Part shown: positions 60,001 to 64,000 of the stretch, piece after piece | Layout: each line of letters begins with the position of its first letter | Position numbering within the stretch: the stretch's first letter is position 1 | DNA from: Lates calcarifer | Lineage: Eukaryota > Chordata > Actinopteri > Centropomidae | Reading direction: 5' to 3' | NCBI RefSeq assembly: GCF_001640805.2 | Contig: NC_066844.1 | Location: 12,242,723-12,306,722 of the forward strand | DNA length: 64,000 bases | Made by a program: the position numbers and the translations under genes | Notes under the pieces: model-generated | Databases searched by the model: none | Told to the model about the DNA's origin: nothing | The model's input: the letters and a program-made list of their open reading frames with translations, nothing else

Positions 60001-63000
60001 CTTGTCTTAGTGAGAGCACACAGTAACGCAACATGTGTCCTGTTGGGGACTGACCAGTGCCTCAGTCATCATTGAATGTTTATCAACATTAGAAAGTTGA
60101 AAACTTTCATAACACTGTGGCAGAGGTTTAAGTTTCTATTGTAATTGCTTAAAGAAGCAGCATTTGGTCAGTCTGGGCTGATTAAGCTTCAAAAACGCAG
60201 TGAACAGCAGATGATGACACACTTGTCTTAGTGAGAGCACACAAAAGACCAACATGTGTCCTGCTGGGGACTGACAGTGCTCAGCATCATTTTGAATGTT
60301 TATCAACATTAGAAGACTTGAAAAACTTTCATAACACTGTGGCAGAGGATTTAAGTTTCTACTGTAATTGCTTAAAGAAGCAGTATTTGGTCAGTCTGGG
60401 CTGATTAAGCTTCAAAACGCAGTGAACAGCAGATGATGACACACTTGTCTTAGTGAGAGCACACAAAAGACAACATGTGTTCCTGTTGAAGGACTGACAG
60501 TCCTCAGTCATCATTTGAATGTTTATCAACATTAGAATCTGAAAAACTTTCATAACACTGTGGCAGAGGTTTAAGTTTCTACTGTAATTGCTTAAAGAAG
60601 CAGCATTTGGTCAGTCTGGGCTGATTAAGCTTCAAAACGCAGTGAACAGCAGATGATGACACACTTGTCTTAGTGAGAGCACACAGTACGCAACATGTGT
60701 CCTGTTGGGGACTGACCAGTCCTCAGCATCATTTGAATGTTTATCAACATTAGAAACTGATAAACTTTCATAACACTGTGGCAGAGGTTTAAGTTTCTAC
60801 TGTAATTGCTTAAAGAAGCAGCATTTGGTCAGTCTGGGCTGATTAAGCTTCCAAAACGCAGTGAACAGCAGATGATGACACACTTGTCTTAGTGAGAGCA
60901 CACAAAAGACAACATGTGTCCTGTTGGGACTGACAGTTCCTCACACATTTTGAATGTTTATCAACATTAGAAACTGATAAACTTTCATAACACTGTGGCA
61001 GAGGTTTAAGTTTCTACTGTAATTGCTTAAAGAAGCAGCATTTGGTCAGTCTGGGCTGATTAAGCTTCAAAACGCAGTGAACAGCAGATGATGACACACC
61101 TTGTCTTAGTGAGAGCACACAGTACGCAACATGTGTCCTGTTGGAGACTGACAGTCTCACACATTTTGAATGTTTATCAACATTAGAAACTGATAAACTT
61201 TCATAACACTGTGGCAGAGGTTTAAGTTTCTACTGTAATTGCTTAAAGAAGCAGCATTTGGTCAGTCTGGGCTGATTAAGCTTCAAAACGCAGTGAACAG
61301 CAGATGATGACACACTTGTCTTAGTGAGAGCACACAGTACGCAACATGTGTCCTGTTGGGACTGACCAGTCCTCACACATTTTGAATGTTTATCAACATT
61401 AGAAACTGATAAACTTTCATAACACTGTGGCAGAGGTTTAAGTTTCTACTGTAATTGCTTAAAGAAGCAGCATTTGGTCAGTCTGGGCTGATTAAGCTTC
61501 AAAACGCAGTGAACAGCAGATGATGACACACTTGTCTTAGTGAGAGCACACAGTACGCAACATGTGTCCTGTTGGGACTGACCAGTGCCTCAGTCATCAT
61601 TGAATGTTTATCAACATTAGAAGTTGAAAAACTTTCATAACACTGTGGCAGAGGTTTAAGTTTCTACTGTAATTGCTTAAAGAAGCAGCATTTGGTCAGT
61701 CTGGGCTGATTAAGCTTCAAAACGCAGTGAACAGCAGATGATGACACACTTGTCTTAGTGAGAGCACACAAAAGACAACATGTGTTCCTGTTGGGGACTG
61801 ACAGTGCTCAGTCATCCATTGAATGTTTATCAACATTAGAATTGAAAAACTTTCATAACACTGTGGCAGAGGATTTAAGTTTCTACTTGTAATTGCTTAA
61901 AGAAGCAGCATTTGGTCAGTCTGGGCTGATTAAGCTTCAAAACGCAGTGAACAGCAGATGATGACACACTTGTCTTAGTGAGAGCACACAGTAAGACAAC
62001 ATGTGTCCTGTTGGAGACTGACAGTCCTCACACATTTGAATGTTTATCAACATTAGAAACTGATAAACTTTCATAACACTGTGGCAGAGGTTTAAGTTTC
62101 TACTGTAATTGCTTAAAGAAGCAGCATTTGGTCAGTCTGGGCTGATTAAGCTTCAAAACGCAGTGAACAGCAGATGATGACACACCTTGTCCTTAGTGAG
62201 AGCACACAGAACGCAACATGTGTCCTGTTGGAGGACTGACAGTCCTCACAGTCATTCATTGAATGTTTAATCAACATTAGAAATTGAATAAACTTTCATA
62301 ACACTGTGGCAGAGGTTTAAGTTTCTACTTGTAATTGCTTAAAGAAGCAGCATTTGGTCAGTCCTGGGCTGATTAAGCTTCAAAACGCAGTGAACAGCAG
62401 ATGATGACACACTTGTCTTAGTGAGAGCACACAGAAAGACAACATGTGTCCTGTTGGAGACTGACAGTCCTCACACATTTTGAATGTTTATCAACATTAG
62501 AAACTGATAAACTTTCATAACACTGTGGCAGAGGTTTAAGTTTCTACTGTAATTGCTTAAAGAAGCAGCATTTGGTCAGTCTGGGCTGATTAAGCTTCAA
62601 AACGCAGTGAACAGGCAGATGATGACACACTTGTCTTAGTGAGAGCACACAGTACGCAACATGTGTCCTGTTGGAGACTGACCAGTCCTCACACATTTTG
62701 AATGTTTATCAACATTAGAAACTGATAAACTTTCATAACACTGTGGCAGAGGTTTAAGTTTCTACTGTAATTGCTTAAAGAAGCAGCATTTGGTCAGTCT
62801 GGGCTGATTAAGCTTCAAAACGCAGTGAACAGCAGATGATGACACACTTGTCTTAGTGAGAGCACACAGAAGACAACATGTGTCCTGTTGGAGGACTGAC
62901 CAGTCCTCACACATTTGAATGTTTATCAACATTAGAAACTGATAAACTTTCATAACACTGTGGCAGAGGTTAAGTTTCTACTGTAATTGCTTAAAGAAGC

Positions 63001-64000
63001 AGCAATTGGTCAGTCTGGGCTGATTAAGCTTCAAAACGCAGTGAACAGCAGATGATGACACACTTGTCTTAGTGAGAGCACACAATAAGACAACATGTGT
63101 CCTGTTGGAGACTGACAGTCCTCACACATTTTGAATGTTTATCAACATTAGAAACTGATAAACTTTCATAACACTGTGGCAGAGGTTTAAGTTTCTACTG
63201 TAATTGCTTAAAGAAGCAGCATTTGGTCAGTCTGGGCTGATTAAGCTTCAAAACGCAGTGAACAGCAGATGATGACACACTTGTCTTAGTGAGAGCACAC
63301 AGTACGCAACATGTGTCCTGTTGGAGACTGACAGTCCTCACACATTTTGAATGTTTATCAACATTAGAAACTGATAAACTTTCATAACACTGTGGCAGAG
63401 GTTTAAGTTTCTACTGTAATTGCTTAAAGAAGCAGCATTTGGTCAGTCTGGGCTGATTAAGCTTCAAAACGCAGTGAACAGCAGATGATGACACACTTGT
63501 CTTAGTGAGAGCACACAAGTACGACAACATGTGTCCTGTTGGAGACTGACAGTCCTCACACATTTGAATGTTTATCAACATTAGAAACTGAATAAACTTT
63601 CATAACACTGTGGCAGAGGTTTAAGTTTCTACTGTAATTGCTTAAAGAAGCAGCATTTGGTCAGTCTGGGCTGATTAAGCTTCAAAACGCAGTGAACAGC
63701 AGATGATGACACACTTGTCTTAGTGAGAGCACACAGAAGACAACATGTGTCCTGTTGGGACTGACAGTCCTCACACATTTGAATGTTTATCAACATTAGA
63801 AACTGATAAACTTTCATAACACTGTGGCAGAGGTTTAAGTTTCTACTGTAATTGCTTAAAGAAGCAGCATTTGGTCAGTCTGGGCTGATTAAGCTTCAAA
63901 ACGCAGTGAACAGCAGATGATGACACACTTGTCTTAGTGAGAGCACACAGAACGACAACATGTGTCCTGTTGGGAGACTGACCAGTCCTCACACATTTGA
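42051..64000 (+). repeat. Satellite zone 2: C-type monomers appear and dominate
   Basis: From about 42060, monomers appear with 'cctcacacattttgaatg' and 'gaaactgataaac'. Between 42 and 47 kb they are mixed with A/B-like ones; after about 47 kb they are the majority, with the two sub-forms 'agtacgcaacatg' and 'aaaagacaacatg'. Nearly all keep an AAGCTT site at the monomer joint, whereas many zone 1 monomers have AAACTT. Confidence 0.8.
43960..43975 (+). repeat. Deleted monomer, breakpoint 3
   Basis: 'gtcttacgcaatatg' lacks 16 bases ('gtgagagcacacagta'). Both ends of the lost piece share 'ta', consistent with slippage. Confidence 0.85.

Larger units (their letters stand above)
33643..64000 (+). 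repeat. 216-217-bp satellite array, about 140 monomers
   Basis: Head-to-tail monomers counted from 'ttcaaaa': starts at 33651, 33868, 34085, 34302 and 34519 (each 217 apart), and 53028, 53244, 53460, 53677, 53893 (216-217 apart) near the other end. Each has a constant part ('gcagtgaacagcagatgatg', 'cttgtcttagtgagagcaca', 'aatgtttatcaacattag', 'tttctactgtaattgcttaa', 'gcagcatttggtcagtctgg') and a variable part of about 45-50 bases between 'gagcacaca' and 'aatgtttatc'. No other sequence interrupts the array; it continues past the window. Fits a centromeric or heterochromatic satellite. Confidence 0.98.

Noticed and set aside
42570..63817. Recurrent 62-70-aa minus-strand ORFs within satellite monomers
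   Set aside because: They are the same frame of the monomer seen wherever indels leave it open. They end within a monomer, are broken in most copies and have no protein family resemblance.
33643..64000. CRISPR-like pattern of constant repeat and variable segment
   Set aside because: The 'repeat' is about 165 bp, the variable part exists in a few recurring types rather than unique spacers, and the context is a vertebrate genome.
33643..64000. CENP-B box in the satellite
   Set aside because: I looked for the TTCG....A..CGGG pattern on both strands of the consensus monomer and found none.

Overview
The window looks like teleost fish (probably percomorph) nuclear DNA. It has two intron-containing vertebrate genes with GT-AG junctions, a dense mix of fish-type transposon fragments (Tc1/mariner, hAT MITE, tRNA-derived SINEs, non-LTR LINEs, retroviral gag and LTR pieces), (CA)n/(TA)n microsatellites, and a very long satellite array. 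The species cannot be named from the sequence alone.

Layout. 1-930: inverted dispersed-repeat material. 1.65-3.46 kb: a three-exon FAM217-family gene (446 aa when joined, best match FAM217B). 4.81-10.01 kb: a complete five-exon pdrg1 gene (134 aa), same strand, with introns 3 and 4 filled by transposon remnants. 10-25 kb: gene-poor sequence with two recurring dispersed families (called R1 and R2 here), a Tc1-type MITE, SINEs, a broken endogenous retrovirus fragment (gag, tRNA-Leu primer-binding site, LTR) on the minus strand, and an L2/CR1-like LINE split by an R1 insertion. 25.6-28 kb: an LTR-like segment, a SINE and a Tc1 transposase remnant. 28.2-31.8 kb: a recent 1.7-kb direct duplication whose two copies are separated by an inverted, AT/CA-rich spacer. 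32.5-33.2 kb: the 3' end of another LINE.

33.64-64.0 kb: an uninterrupted head-to-tail satellite of about 140 monomers of 216-217 bp that runs off the right edge. Each monomer has a nearly invariant part of about 165 bp and a short variable segment that defines at least three types (A, B, C). A and B dominate the left part, with a local B-A-A' trimer higher-order pattern; C dominates the right part. Length, homogeneity and organisation fit a centromeric, pericentromeric or other heterochromatic satellite, so the window probably captures the edge between a gene-bearing arm and heterochromatin. Many single-base indels and hybrid monomers in the right half look like long-read consensus artefacts.

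The two genes are unrelated housekeeping or poorly characterised genes; nothing shows that they act together. No conserved protein-coding gene is visible between 10 kb and 64 kb.
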